Positions 1 to 13,153 of a stretch of 64,000 nucleotides of DNA are shown here, piece after piece. The notes beneath the pieces are model-generated. The model saw only the letters and a list, made by a program, of their open reading frames with translations. It was not told the origin of the DNA and searched no databases. The stretch comes from Struthidea cinerea (taxonomy: Eukaryota; Chordata; Aves; Passeriformes; Corcoracidae): positions 1 to 64,000 of the forward strand of contig VZTI01003145.1 of the NCBI GenBank assembly GCA_013397865.1, given 5' to 3'. Made by a program: the position numbers and the translations under genes. Positions within the stretch are counted from its first letter, which is position 1. Every line of letters begins with the position of its first letter.

Positions 1-237
1 ACAAGAGAATTTACTAGATTTGAAAGATGGGTCATGTCCGTAAATCTTAAGATTTGTTGGCCTCCCAAAGAAGGAGGAACAGAACAATATGGCTTTTCAT
101 CTACAACGATTTTTGACAGTGCTAATGAGTGCAGAACAAGAAGTGAGGAGGACTCTGATTTCTGCTATCAAAACCAGCTCCTGGGCAAAGATCTCATCCT
201 GTCACTTGCAAAGTCTCTTGGCTTTCAGAATAAATAG
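1..237 (+). CDS. Candidate terminal coding exon of an unrecognised gene (5' part outside window)
   Basis: Frame 1 is open from the first base of the window to a TAG at 235-237, 78 codons. It is the longest open stretch at this edge. The composition is protein-like, with motifs such as RFERWV, KICWPPKEGG, SEEDSDFCYQNQ and a C-terminal LAKSLGFQNK. No acceptor site is clear inside the window, so the exon probably starts upstream. An in-frame ATG at 34 is not needed as a start. About 300 bases downstream there is an AATAAA with a GT-rich element, which fits a last exon plus 3' UTR. I do not recognise the protein family. A chance ORF of this length is possible, and the poly(A) context is the main extra support. 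Confidence 0.42.
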   Translation, partial: TREFTRFERWVMSVNLKICWPPKEGGTEQYGFSSTTIFDSANECRTRSEEDSDFCYQNQLLGKDLILSLAKSLGFQNK

Positions 238-533
238 CACAGACATTTTAGACATCATTTCTTTTCAGAATCTGTACAGTAGCATCTTGACAACAGTAAC
301 ATGAAATGTAACACCATTAATCACCCTTAAGTTTTGAAGAGCTATTAGGTGAGAGGTGTATTTGTGTTAGCATTTATATTATGAAGTTAGGACAAAGATT
401 GCTTGAAACTCCAACGTCCACTTTTTTCATGTTTGTGGTTAAGTTTCTCTAAGACTGTTTCTGAGAATGTAAACTCATCAGGTAATTCTTCAGCCCTGTG
501 GTATGAGAGTAGAGTTTTAATTAGTGTTTCAGT

Positions 534-568
534 AATAAAAATGCATCAGTGTTCTGTGTCTTTTGCAT
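534..568 (+). terminator. Candidate polyadenylation signal and downstream element
   Basis: AATAAA lies at 534-539, followed by a CA at 546-547 where cleavage could occur and a GT/T-rich stretch (GTGTTCTGTGTCTTTTG) at about 549-565. This is the usual order of a vertebrate poly(A) site. It lies about 300 bases after the stop codon of the candidate exon at 1-237, so 238-550 would be a short 3' UTR. AATAAA also occurs by chance in AT-rich DNA. Confidence 0.4.
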
Positions 569-2091
569 CCTTAAAATAGTTGTCTTCATTCTCATTTGTG
601 ATTTTCTGCCTTTTACACAGCCTGTTTTCTCCAGAGTAAGAACTAGACTACTTTAGAAGCAATGTCAGTCTATCACCTAAAGCAAAACATGCAGATAATT
701 TGCATTTTGAACTGCTGACCTGTTTGCAGGCCTCATTTTCTCTCTCATTGAAAAGCTCTAAAAATGCCTGTTATAATCTTACAGCTGCTAAAAAGGGAAA
801 AGGAAAGTATGTAAAGCAGGGTACCAGACCTCCTCCTGTCAATACAGCTGAATAGATTCAGCTATTGTCAGTTAAGTAGATACCAGTGCTATTACACTTA
901 CAAACCCGATGTTCCTAATCAAAGCCAGGTGTTTGCCATTTCTCTGAGTGGAGAAGTCTGACAGCCTCAGTTAAAAGTGATGGAAACATTAAGACAACAA
1001 GCAGGTTCTTAGAAAGGAGAAATGAAGGAAAAAACTCAATGAAATGGTCACAGTGGCAAATTTGGGGTGGGGTTTTTTTGGTTTACTTCTATTTCATAAG
1101 CCATAAACTCTGTCAGACTTGCACAGTGAAGCTACCAAGAAGCGATCCCATTTGTGTAACAAGTCCTTTTCTTGTCTTCAGCATTCTCATAGTGACCAGG
1201 ATAGGGGTTAGGAGGAAAGGGCAGCTGCCCGTGCTATTGATTGACTCCAGTCATAAAGGTGAGTTGTAGCAGAAGGAATGAAGTCTTGTCCTGAATGCTT
1301 CACAGAGAACAACCTGTAGCTGGTTTGTAAGAGCACAGGAGAGGGGTGAGGTGTAGCTGCGTGCTGCAGCAGACTCAGTGCTCTCCCTGGGCAGTCACTG
1401 TCCGTGGAGGCTCGTTGGGACAGCTCAGCGGGACAAACGCTTCTTGGGTCTGTGTTACTGGTGTGTGGAACTGCTGGGCTGTCACCTTCCAGACATAGCT
1501 GGAGTAGTCACAGCTAAATATAGATATCCGTCATAATGCTTTATTCTTTTGTAGGCTTGAAATGTGTTGCTTCAGAATGGCATCTATAGCCCCTTCGAAG
1601 AGGAGTCTGCCTATGTAAAATGGGCATACCTGCCACATCCACAGGAAACAACTAAAAATCTGCAGGCTGGTTACTGTTCCCTTTTACCCTTTTATATTAG
1701 ATTTAAAAACAAAGATTTCCTCATATAGTTCTTTTTTCTCTCTCTGTGAACTGTAGTGATTTTTTAAAATTAGAAACAGAAATATAATTTGGTAGTGCAG
1801 AAAAATACAATATGTGCCAAATGATTGATCACTTTTGGCCTCAGAATCCTCAGGCAACTATTTTGCAGTGCATTTTAGGAGTAGTTTTGAAGATATAAAT
1901 AGATCATCACAATCTGTGGCAATTAGCAGATAAGAAGAAATAACAATCAGCTCTATATACTGGTTATGTAGTAAAGCTGGATTTTAAAACCAGAGGGAAC
2001 ACAAAATTTCCCCTTGCAGCTCATGATTCAGTCCTTCTGTGTTGGAATGCAGCAACAGAGAAGCTGATTTGTGGGATACAGTTTAATTACG
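569..2091. other. Intergenic or intronic DNA, nothing recognised
   Basis: No convincing exon, repeat family or RNA gene was seen. The short ORF at 1039-1269 lies in low-complexity T/G-rich sequence and has no splice-site support. Confidence 0.4.
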
Positions 2092-2608
2092 TGTTGTGGT
2101 TTAGCTCCAAAAAGCAACTCAGTCCCATTACTGCTGGGCCACTCTTCTCCAGTAGGAAAGAGTAAAAGTGAGAAAACTTGTGGGTTGAGATGAAAACAGC
2201 TTAATGGGTAAAGCAAAAGCTGTGCATGCAAGCACAGCAAGGAACAAATTCACCACTTCCCAGGGGCAGGCAGGGGCTCAGGGAACCCAGGAAAGAAGGG
2301 CTTCATCACACGTAATGGTGCCCTGACTTTATATGCTGAGTGTGATGCCATATGGATCATTATATGGAACATTCCTTGGCTCAGTTGGGATCAGCTGTCC
2401 CAGCTGTGTCCGCTACAAACTCCTTGGACACCTCCAGCTTAGTCGCTGGTGGGATAAGGAGCGGAAAAGGCCTTGACTCTGTGTAAGTGCTGCTTAGCAA
2501 TAACAGAAACACCGCTGCGTCATTAACGCTGTGTTCAGCACAAATTCAAAACACAGCCCCAGACTAACTGCTGTGATGAAAATTAACTCTACCCCAGACA
2601 AAACATGT
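2092..2608 (-). mobile_element. Solo LTR of an avian endogenous retrovirus, antisense
   Basis: Read on the minus strand, this segment matches the LTR at 18420-19004 over its whole length. Shared landmarks (given as on the + strand here) are AACTCTACCCCAG near 2586-2598 at the LTR start, CAGCACAAATTCAAAACACAG, CTTGACTCTGTGTAAG, TATATGCTGAGTGTGATG, and GTGGGTTGAGATGAAAACAG with GGTAAAGCAAAAGC near the LTR end. The outer edge begins TGTTGTGGTTTAG at 2092. No internal retroviral sequence adjoins either side, so it is a solo LTR. No target-site duplication could be read, consistent with age. The right boundary is uncertain by a few bases. Confidence 0.82.
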
Positions 2609-4807
2609 ACTTGATACAGTGTAAGACGTTGTCTTGGCCCTGGTTATTTATTTATGCCTCCCCTCTGAAGGGAAAACATAGCTTATTATGAAATTGTTGT
2701 CAATATGGTGCTTAAAAAGCCCATATTGTTTCTAAAAGAGTACTGATTATTGGTTTGTTTGACCTTGTTTGGTTTACAGTGACACCTGCCAAAGTGAAGC
2801 TCTAGGGACATTTGCCTACGTGCTCTTTAAAGGACTGTTCTTCCAGAAGACTGCTCTCAATGAGAGAAATTTGGGGGTTATGTGCACCAGATCCGTGCAA
2901 GCTTTTCTTCAGGCCTAGAGCAGAAAGAGTAAGAACCAACCTCCTGTTCCTGGAGGTGAGCTTGATTACTTTTTCTTAACAGGATCTGTCAGTGTCAGAC
3001 CCATAGAAGGGCTTCTGTGCAAAAAGGCTTGTTTATTGAGCTACATTAGCTGATTCTGCTCAGTTTTCTCTCCACCCTGCCTCGCTTGGCTGATCATGAC
3101 TCAGTGGGAACAGCACATTTCTGTGCATGTCTCTCTCTTGCTTAAAAAGCTTGATTGTATTATAGCTTTCCAAAATTGTTTTAATCTAGAAAAGATATGT
3201 TTTCGTCAAATTTTTGTGTGGTAAAACAGAAGTCAGGTTTATATAAATATATGGCTCATATGCATACATAGGAGGTAAGTGGTTTCGGCATGGGACTTTT
3301 CATAAATGGCTGTCCTGAAGGTAATTTTAGTAGCATGTGGTAAGGTTGCCAGTTTCATCTGTTATAATGTGCTCTTTGCCAAGTTTGCAAAAAGAAGCAT
3401 CGTTAAGTTATGAACTGATGATTTAATCATGTGTCACTTAGTTACAGAATCTTAAGGGCAGATACTCAGGGGAGAAACAGGCCCCATTTAAGGAGTTTCC
3501 AGTAGAATATGGTAAAATGCAACACTGCTCCAGACAGAAGACTTATCTTTGGCAGCAGAGCTATAGCACACTGGGAATTCCAGACTCGGGTCTGTGCTTC
3601 TGCCCAGAGGCTTTGTGAGTGTAAGGGTGGGGTGTGTACGAGTCCTCACCACTCTTCTCTTGAGGCATCACGAGCTTCCGTGTGCAGCTGACAAAGGATG
3701 AACGTCACCTCTGGCACTGAGGAACTGTTGTGCCATTTGCTATGTGAATATCACTGACTTTGTCTCGCGTAACTTTTTAATAAGAATCGTGTTTCCTAAA
3801 CGGGGGAGTGCTCTCAAGAGGCATAAGCCAGTAGGTTATTTTATCTCAGATTCATCATTCTAATGTGATCATGCAGTAAGAAGAAGATGCAGCAGAATTC
3901 AAGTATTGAGCTTACTTGTTTGGGTTTTTTGCCTTCAGTAATGAAATTTATAATTAGCACGTTCAAGATGCTAAAGAGAATGTGAGCATGTTAACAACTC
4001 TCCAAATGTCAAAATGATTTTGCAGTTGCCATTGGCTGTTCACATTAGGGAAGATGCTTTTTAATACTTGGTAAGTTTCTTACTGTCACAAAGTAGAGCA
4101 GAGAAATATTGAAGGACATCATTCAAATCTGCAAACCAGCAGGGGTTGATGCTAAAGGCCACAGCTGTCTATAACTGTTAAAAGCATCAATTCATGACAA
4201 TTGGTGCAAATACTGCTTGCTCAGGTCAAGTTTACCTAAAAAAAGTCTTGTGTATTAGAAGATGATAAAATAAGCTTTAAAAGAAACCTCTTAATAGTGT
4301 TAGTAGTCTTCTGAAAAAGAACCTAGAAAATCACATAAATAATTTTACATAAGGAGTATATATCCTAATTATATTAATGGACTTCTTTTAGAGCAAGAAA
4401 TTAAAATATTCAGGATGATCTCAAGGTAGTTCACTTGCTTGACCAAAATCTTATTAACCTCTAAAATGTGTCTTGATCCAGAGAAACATAATTAAGAAAA
4501 GTGAACTGTGTTGCAAATATGTTGTTACATAATAGTTAAATTATTATCTGAAAAGATTATGGCGATGTATCACTTCAAAATGAAAGAAGAGCTGCGGTAT
4601 ATTTTTAGGATACAATCTTCTGATCATTAGAGTATTCTTAGACATTAGTCATGAGCAAAAATATGTTTTGAATGTAATTGCAACAGCATAAATGCTGGTA
4701 AAAGATTAAGGTACTGTAGTGCAGTCAGAAGAATTACTGATCCATGTGTTAACATTGCGATTTCTTTGCAAGTCTGGAAGATGAATATATGCAGTAGGTA
4801 ACAGCAA
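2609..4807. other. Unannotated DNA, nothing recognised
   Basis: AT-rich sequence without a supported exon, known repeat or RNA gene. The 60-codon ORF at 3509-3691 has no splice or start context that favours it. Confidence 0.4.
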
Positions 4808-4940
4808 AAGCTCGGTTGGGTAGAGCATGGTGCTGACAATGCAAAGGTTGCGGGTTTGATCCCCATATGGGCCATTCATTGAATTGACTTGATGATCCTT
4901 GTGGGTCCCCTCCAACTCAGAATATTCTGTGATTCTATTT
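4808..4940 (+). mobile_element. tRNA-derived SINE with CR1-like 3' tail (TguSINE1 type)
   Basis: The head resembles a tRNA-Ile gene. It has an A-box-like GCTCGGTTGGGTAGAGCATGG at about 4810-4830, TGCTGACAATGCAAAGGTTGC over the anticodon arm and variable region, a B-box-like GGGTTTGATCCCC at about 4852-4864, and an acceptor-stem end GGGCCA. The tail (TTGATGATCCTTGTGGGTCC, TCCAACTCAGAATATTCTGTG and ATTCT) is the conserved CR1 3' end that the CR1 reverse transcriptase recognises. A tRNA head fused to a CR1 tail is the hallmark of the SINE known from passerines as TguSINE1. Several box positions differ from a functional tRNA-Ile, so this is a decayed insertion, not a tRNA gene. The start is uncertain by a few bases and no target duplication was found. 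Confidence 0.88.
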
Positions 4941-7900
4941 GAATACTGGCAATCATAGTCAGTTCCTTTAGAAGTTATTAATGTTTTCTTGAATTCTGAT
5001 GCAGGTATATCCTGCTGTAATTTTTAGTGTGGTATTATTCATGGTAGCCTAACAAAGCATATTCATGTTAAAGGAGCCCATTTAATCTGTCTGGAAAAGA
5101 CAGTTGGCAGGTAACTTACCTTTAAAAAACAAAAATGTTTAACTGTGGGGTTACTACCCAAATGGTACTAAAAATCTTATTACCTTAAGAGAAAGTGCAG
5201 AAGAGTAAGGCAGACTAGTTGAGTCTTCTATCAGATGGCATCTAATTTAGTCCAGTTGAGGTTGGTGCATGATGATTGTGCACTTTTTTCTGAGGACCAT
5301 CAACATGGTCAAAAAAAAGAATAGAGCATGTGCTGTTGATCTGTTTTATATGTCTGATGTTGACACAAAACACACACTCTGTTTCTCATTTTAAAAATTT
5401 CTCAATCATCTCTCAACCATGGCTGGATCTTGTAAAAACATCCTATAAATGAAGGAAATTAGGCTTTCTGCTGTCCTAGAACAAGGTTATTCCCCCCTTT
5501 CTTTTTGGCTTAAGTATTTTCTAGTGAATACAAGGGTATGTTTCTAATACTATAAGCTGGATAATCATGAAGTCTGCTATAGCAGTAGCTTCACTGACGG
5601 TAAAAATACTGACTAATGGTGACAGGAGCAGTCTGGGAACTGTGAAGTGGTGGCATATATATATATAATTCCTGCTGTTTTAGCTGTAACAGTCAAGAGA
5701 GCCTTATCCCTCAGCGAGCAGAGTGGTGACCTGCACTCCTGAGACAGCCAGAGAAACAAACCTTGTCTTCTGCATCTGCAGTGAAGCCACTCAGATAATC
5801 TTTAGTAAAATGTTACCTTAAATCCAGTAAGGCATAAATTCATCAATTAAGTCCGTAGTGAATAATCTCTAATATTCTGAATTTCTGTACAGATGCAGAA
5901 TGTGTGTGGGTTGATCAGAGTAACATGTTTGACTCAATCAGTATATGCCTTGGTTACTGAATATGGATAACTCCTTGGTAGCTTTCAGTCTGTTCTGTTA
6001 ATTAATCATCTTGCTACTTGAAATCTAGTACCTTTTTTAAAATGAAAGCCTTTCGTTTTAAAGTTACAGATAGTTTACTCAAGTGTTGTCATGACAAAAT
6101 GCATCTATTAAACTTCCAAATTCTCCTGCTCTTTTCAAGTGGTCCTTATTTCTAAGGACAAGAGTAATTTTCTACTATTGAACTTTTAATCAATTCCATA
6201 AAACATAAATAATTATGACAGTGCCTATAGGTAGATCAAGTAAGGATTTTGCGTAAGAGTTTTTACTATTTCAGTGGAGGCTGGAAGTAACCCTCAATTT
6301 TCTACATTGATTTTTTTTTTTTTCAACTGGCTTCTTGAACCTTATTCAGGGTATGAATCAATGGGATGCCAGTGGCCTGACTTAGTGCCTTGCAGTGGGC
6401 GATGCTGGAAGTTTGTAGTTGCCCATTGATACACCCTAATACTTAGGCAGTGTGAGACTGTTCTGAGGATTAGCTCTGTGTTGTCCATTTGCTTGAAGCC
6501 AACTTCCATTTTCTTGTCAGACTGGGCCCATTGCAGCCAGCAGTACGAAGGCAGAAACTGCTGTAGAACTAGATGAGCCCAGCAGTCGTCTCCCTAAAGG
6601 AAGCTGATATCAGCTCCTTTGGAAATAACCCAACCAAAACACCTCAAAATCTTTTCCCTGATAATAGGGAAAGAGAGACCCAGGATTTCATTTATTGTTG
6701 GAAGTTGCTTCCTTCTCTTCAAAGCCTTGTAAGGTTAATTCTGAGAGTTAAGCATTACTTTTGTTGAACCACATCCTATTATCCATTTATCTGCTGAAAT
6801 GCTGCACATGGGATGTGCATGCATGTTATTTCATCCCTGATAGGCAGATACCTTATCCTTTGGTGAGCAATTAGATTTTCACATGGAAATTACCTTTCAT
6901 TCAAAATGGATTAGGTGAAAACATAAATGAAACTATTTGCAGCATTCAAAATAGATAATGGATACTAATACATGAAAATAGATACATGGGTACTAATGCA
7001 TTTAGACTTTACTGGAGAAATAAGGGAAGCATTTCTACGCAGAAGGAAAATTGGAAAAATTACTCTCTGTACCTGCATTCCTCTGACCTCCTGAACTGCC
7101 TCCCTGGCCAGAGTGCTGCGGTGCCTCTCCTAGAGAAAAGTTCCTATTGGTAAATTCTAAACTGCTTCAGAAACTCACTTGAAGGCTTTCTCGGGTTCAA
7201 TTTAAACTCCCTCCGGGGCTTACTGATTTCCTGGAAGTGAGAGATGCTTCAAAGCCCTGAGAAATGAAAGATTAGTGTGCTGCTTAGGAGATGCAAACCC
7301 TGGCACAGCAGCCCAGAGGCCACGATCGGCAGTCAGATCAGCGAAGTGCGTCTCCTGGCCTGCCTACCCCCGCTCAGCACTTTAGTCAGCGCCCGTATCC
7401 ACGAGGACATTGATGGACACGCAGGGATGTTCTAAACAGATTATATTAACGGAATGGGTATTGTTGCTAACTCTTGGCTGAGATGAGATGTAGTTGTGGT
7501 TTGTAAACTTGAAGATGCCAGGTTTGGAAGGAGGAGAGTCAATCTCTAAGGGACAACATGACTTTCCCCACAAAACAACAACGGGAAGGCAATTTTGCCT
7601 AAGACCTCACTTAAAAATAAGTAGATGTTTGAGTAGAAATGCTGCAGTGTTAATAACTTGGAAATGCTGTAGAATAAAGTCATGCAATGTACTCTTACCT
7701 TGCTTGTAATGTAATTAGTGAGTTTTGATGAGGCTTTTTCTTTCTCCTAGTACGTTAAGAATGTCTTCTAACAAGACTAAATAAAAATTGCTAATATCAA
7801 CAGAGCTGTACTTTTCTATCATGCCAAAGATAAATTTCCAGTATTTCCTGGCAAGGACATGAAAGCAAGCAATCAAGCACTTATCTGTATATGAACCGCG

Positions 7901-10900
7901 TGTTTTGGAATACAGGTGCAAATACTGGAAACACTTGAAAAAAAGATTATTTTCTATTATAACTGTTCCTGTTTTAGCAACAGCTAGTCAACTTGAAGTA
8001 TGTCCTTGATCCTCTAGTCCTTAAATAATGCACTCTTCTATCTTAGCTAGAAGTACATGTTGGGAAAGAATAGGGATGAAGAAGAATTTGCAGGAAAAAG
8101 TAATTTGATGCTAGCATGGAGGCATGCTGGTGTTTGGCAAAGTAGCAATGCTTTTGCTTGGCATTCTATTTTTACTATACATTTCCTTTAATGTAAAGAA
8201 GTCTGCAAATATAACTGTTTGATTTTTTTTTTTAAGATGGAGATGTACATCATTTGAACTACTTGCAAATAAACTTAATTTATTCTTCAGTATATTAACT
8301 TGGTTCTAATCACTGAATTCCACATGTCTGAGTTCAAAGGAAGATCATGCACCCCTGCTTCTTCCCTAAATTTTAATTTCTTCTTAGTGTTCTTCAAAAC
8401 CTGAACTGCTTAGAAACACCATACTTGACCTTTAAAACTACAGTGTCAGGGGAATCATGATAACTAGATGAAGCCATAAAATTGTTTGTCTAAAATGTTT
8501 GTATAAACATTAGAAGCCACATATGAGCAGTTTGTGAGAATGCTGTATCTTCGCAGGCATGGGATGCTGCTGAAAGCTGCATCTTCATGAATTATTAGTG
8601 CTACTGCTCAAGATGTTTGAATATCTTGCCTGTTTTTAGTGGAAGTGATTCCACTTTTCTTGATGAAGTCTGAGAACATTTCTTCTACTTTGGTAGGGCT
8701 TGGGAATAAACATCTACCCAATAATATATTTGTTCCAAGTACAAGTGGTGTGCTCGTATTTCCTCCTCCTAATATGTGCTGTGAGACCATCATTTTCCTT
8801 AATGATGCTGCACTTCTCAAATAAGGACCAATGTTCATCATTTGCTGAACAATGTGTTCTGTAAAGAAAAACGCAGGGCGTGTACAGCAGGGGAACTATA
8901 CCTACAGGACAACTTCACATCCAGCTGTGCTGTGGTTTATTCGACATGTAAGAACAGCTACGCCACAGCCCTCGGAACTGCCAGTGAAAAAGAGCAGCTG
9001 ACTGTCGCTGTAAAGTACCGAGAACGGCGAGAAACTACATGATCCAAGTTCAGGAAGAAAGTAGTTATTTAATTAATTATAATTTGGTTTATATAACTCG
9101 GTTCCCAAAGATGACAGGAGGTTATTGGATCTTGGAGCAGCCACCCCCTGTCCCATTGGCTAAAGCTCACAACACCTACTTCAAAATATTATTTCACTGT
9201 GTACCATAACAACTCTGAAAAATAAATCCCAGGTGCCCAGATAAAGACCCAGCTGACAAAGAACCCGTAGCAGTGTTTATCATAGCTTTCATGAGAACCA
9301 CAGAGCTCTCACAGAATGCTGCAGAAAGCTGAAAAATTTCTCTACCAAAGCTTTTCAGCATCTACAGCTAACCAGCACACTCTCTTAATATGTTGGAGCT
9401 GGCAGAAAACTACCAGTGTAGGCTGCCATACTTACTGTGACAACATGGAGTAACCTCTGCAAAGAGCAAAGAACGCTTTTCTTTCTGTCAGCACAGAAGT
9501 AAACCAATAGAGAGAAATTAGTGTGCCTAATGCATTAATGCCATGGAAGCCATTTGCTTAAGGGGTTTAGGCTTTTCTGCACACTTGCTAAATCTCAAAT
9601 GTGTAACTGGAGGGGCCTAGGAAGATGACAGGAGCTAAAGACAACAGAGAAGGCTTAAGAAAAAAAGAAGCTTAAAAATGAAAAGAAGAATAACAAACTA
9701 TAAACTATATGAATACCTTAGATGTCAGAACAGTATGAATACATCAACAGTTTTGTGCATCTCTTCAGATTAAATGTAAAATATGTTCCAGGAAGGACTG
9801 TCTCCTCCTCCAGTGTTAACCTAATGACTGCTTCTTCTTTGAAGAGGCTACCACAGAAGATAAAATACATTGCTGGGCTTCAGTGATAATATTGATTTTG
9901 CTTTAAAGAATTTTAAGGTTGATAAATTGTACCCTGTGGAATAATTTAAATTGAGTAACAAAACAAAATATATTGTTTTAAATTGTCAGAGTTGACCAGT
10001 AGTAAATTTATGTTTCAGTGTTTGGAGAGCTTCTTCAAACTGCTGTCAAAGAAATAATTCTTCTTTGGCTTAATTCATCTTAAATTGTCTCAGATTAGCT
10101 CAAAAAAATAGAATCTCTACAAATCACTAGTCAGTGTAAAAAAATTATGTCTTCTGCCTACAGAGCTTCCTAATGAAGGACTAGGGAACAGCCAGTACTT
10201 ACGGGTTTATTGTCAATTCTTGAAGTACAGAGAATCACAATAAGGATGTGTAAGGTTCTTTCAGTCTCTCAGTAGGCAGCTGGGTGTCTTACTTTGAGTT
10301 TTTCTTTGCGTGCATGGAAGAAGTGTGGACCCTCTTGCCACAAATGTGTGTCCTGAAGGTTGTGGAACAGTGACAAATACTTGTACTAGAGAGACCTTGG
10401 CCTTTGAACACAAATGTGAGTGTGAGGGATAAAACTGAGCCAAGAACAGTTTCTGTAACCTTTTGATAACTCACTGGCTATGCACCCTCACTAAAGCGCT
10501 TAGGAAATGTGTATGGACTCGGTTTTAATTCTGAGCTGAGACAAGAATGAAAGATAGTAGAAAAAAAAATTGAAGACATCCAAATGTAGTCACCTGAATA
10601 TGTAATTTAAAAACTCAAGAGCAATGAGCTTTATTCACCCATGATACATGGCCCAATGAAAATCTACTCATTAACTAGTTCCATTACTGAAGACAAAGAT
10701 CCTCTGGAGCAGGGTCAAAAATTTGCCCTCTGGTAGTAATGAAGAGTGGGTAGGGATACAGGAGAGTGATTTATACTTGACCATATATGCCATGAGAGAT
10801 GCTGTCATTTTGTGTTCTCTTACAAAGGGGAAAAACAAACAAAACCCCACAAAAATTCCAGGCTAGAAATGTCGTGCACTAAATCTAGGAAAGAGAGGAG

Positions 10901-13021
10901 ATCATTCCTTCTGATTTAGTAAAGCTGAATTAAGGAAATCAGTAACATAGTTTCATTGTTTCTGTGAATTTTTGAGCATACCTTCATGCTAGTCAAGCTC
11001 TTAAAATACTTTGTCTTCCTGAATTTGAATATTTTATAAAGTGAGACAGTTGAAGGAGGGGAAGCCAAGCTGTGAGTTACACTAGACATGATGTAAAGCC
11101 TGCTGCAGAAATACAGCAAAACGAAAAAATGCCATGGTTCTGTGTGGTTCAAAAATAACTTCTTCTGTTCTCAGCCTACTCAGCTTTAATTTCATTGCTA
11201 CCCTATCTGTTGCAGAACATAAACTCTTGGGGTGTGACTTGTGTTAGAAAAGATTCTCCTATCAGTAGGAACAGGCCAACGTGTTGAAGGGGAGTCAAGG
11301 GGAGTCAGCTGTTGTCCTGCTGTTCCTCTGGAGATCTTTCCTCCCACCCCCAGAGGGGATGGCAGCTGTCTGCAGAATAAACCTCCACAGAAGGTAACGA
11401 TCATGGCCATACTTTTAAGATAGTGAAAGTAATTGATTTTTTAAAAAAATCAAATTGTTTAGAAAGAAAATGCTGGCTGCCTTCCCTCAGTAGGTTGCCT
11501 TTCACATTTATGGTGTCTTTCCTTATGACGAGCAGCAGGTGGCTTATCAAGCGTATTCCCCCTTAAGTGTGAACTGTTTTTAGAGTGGGATTCTGATTGC
11601 TTCAGGAAGAAACCTGAAAAATACACTGACTTTTGGGCTTATGTGAAGTTTGGTTGAGCCTGCTTGCCCTTTTTGGTTGAATAGGTGGACAGAGCACATA
11701 ACATCTCCTATGCTGAGTTTACGGTCTGTGACTCTGTACAAAATAATTATAAATTAAGTACAGAAAACAAATGGAGGAAAAAAAAAAAGGTATAGTTTAA
11801 AAATTATTTGGACTACAGCATAAGTTATCTTTGACACATTGCACTACAAGTGTGATACTGAGACTACCAAATTGTACAAAGAGTTTTCCAAGACAGTTTT
11901 TAACATCAGTGAGCCAGACTGGGGGGCAGTATGAAATCATCTAATGATGCATGACATAAGATTTTGTTTTGTAGGGTATGTAAGCAGTGAGCTGATACAT
12001 GTCAAAAGTTCAAGACTTACATGAATTACACAAAAAGGAGCTTTAGGGGTTTGCCCAAACAAAATTTTGACACAATAGTTTTTCATAGCTCTTTCACTTG
12101 GCTACTCAAAGGCTGAATTCTGAAGTTCTTTACTCAGGCAAACCACTTTCTGTTCAGCAGAATGTGAACCTGGTCCCTACAAAACCAAAGCTCCCCTCTC
12201 CAGCTCATTAATTTAGACTTACTAAAATCTGAATAATAGACTCTGTATTTGCCAATTAGCTGAAAACGTTCTGATTACTAAAGACATACCAATTTTTGTG
12301 GATATGAGCACTTTTCTTCCATATGAGTGAAGGGAAAAAAAGTATTAGATGCTATAAGTGTTGAAAAAACAATTTGGGTTTAAATATTTATAAATTAAAT
12401 ACAAGTATCTATAATTGAGAGCAAAACATGCTTATGATTAGGTTTGTGTTAATGAATCATCAAATAGCAAAATGTACTGGGTCAGGTGTAGCTGCATATG
12501 TGTGCATGTATATATACACATGCACACACACATACACTTTAGCGTGTGTTTCTAGAACCATGCTGGTTTGCAGATCGGATTCTTCACTAGATTGTTATGG
12601 TGACATTCAATTGATTTGGATTAAAGGAAGCAAAAATGTTTCAATTAGAGAAATTAGGTGACAAATTAGAAATATTTGTGTGTAGGAGTTATATTGTGAT
12701 GTTAACCCTTAATACAGCAAGCTGAATACTGTCCTCTAAGTGTAGTTTCAGGGAAAAATGATTCAGAATTATTTCTGAATCATAAGTTTTCTTCTTCCCT
12801 TCTCTGTCTACTCTAAAAGGGCAAGATAAAACTGTAGCACTTCCAAAATGGGTCTTCGCAAGACCACTTTTTTCCCCTCTTTTTAAATATCAGAACTGTT
12901 CCACTGAAAATACTCTCCATAGTCATACTTGGTTACACAATTTTTTTTCTACCTAGTTAACTCATTGAAGTTAACTCATTAGAAGTGTAGACACATCTTA
13001 TTCTCATTTATTACTCTGCAG
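4941..13021. other. Long AT-rich stretch with only weak exon candidates
   Basis: No repeat family was recognised. There is a short (TA)n tract near 5656-5668 and a mixed TA/CA tract near 12508-12538. Two short segments have splice-like borders: 11354-11393 (polypyrimidine-CAG before it, AAG then gtaacg after it) and 12556-12599 (tctag before, ATG then gtgaca after). Their phases could chain into the candidate exon at 13022, but both are short and could be chance. A minus-strand ORF of 77 codons at 8608-8841 has no splice support. Confidence 0.35.
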
Positions 13022-13153
13022 ATGTGCTGCTGACCTGTACCACTACTGTTCCTGCACTGACCAAATGCCAAGAAAAACCACAGAACTGCAAAGCTCTTGT
13101 CCCATCAGGCTGTTGGGGAACACTGGGACTACCTGTTCTTTTTATTCACATAG
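13022..13153 (+). CDS. Candidate internal coding exon, cysteine-rich segment
   Basis: A 132-base segment follows TTATTACTCTGCAG and ends ATAG before gtgagt, a near-consensus donor. One frame is open throughout (phase 1 in, phase 1 out) and encodes a cysteine-rich peptide with motifs LLTCTTTVPALTKC, QNCKALVPSGCWGTLG and LPVLFIHI, which suggests an extracellular protein if real. There is no ATG-led ORF here, so a start-based ORF search would miss it. Possible next exons are 14993-15030 and 15398-15423, which continue the phase. The family is not recognised. A random 132-base pseudo-exon stays open in some frame fairly often. Confidence 0.4.

Noticed and set aside
4808..4880. tRNA-Ile gene
   Set aside because: The A and B boxes are degenerate and the CR1-derived tail follows directly, so it is the head of a SINE.
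8608..8841. 77-codon minus-strand ORF with a protein-like look
   Set aside because: No acceptor/donor pair or poly(A) context supports it, and the opposite strand is open too.
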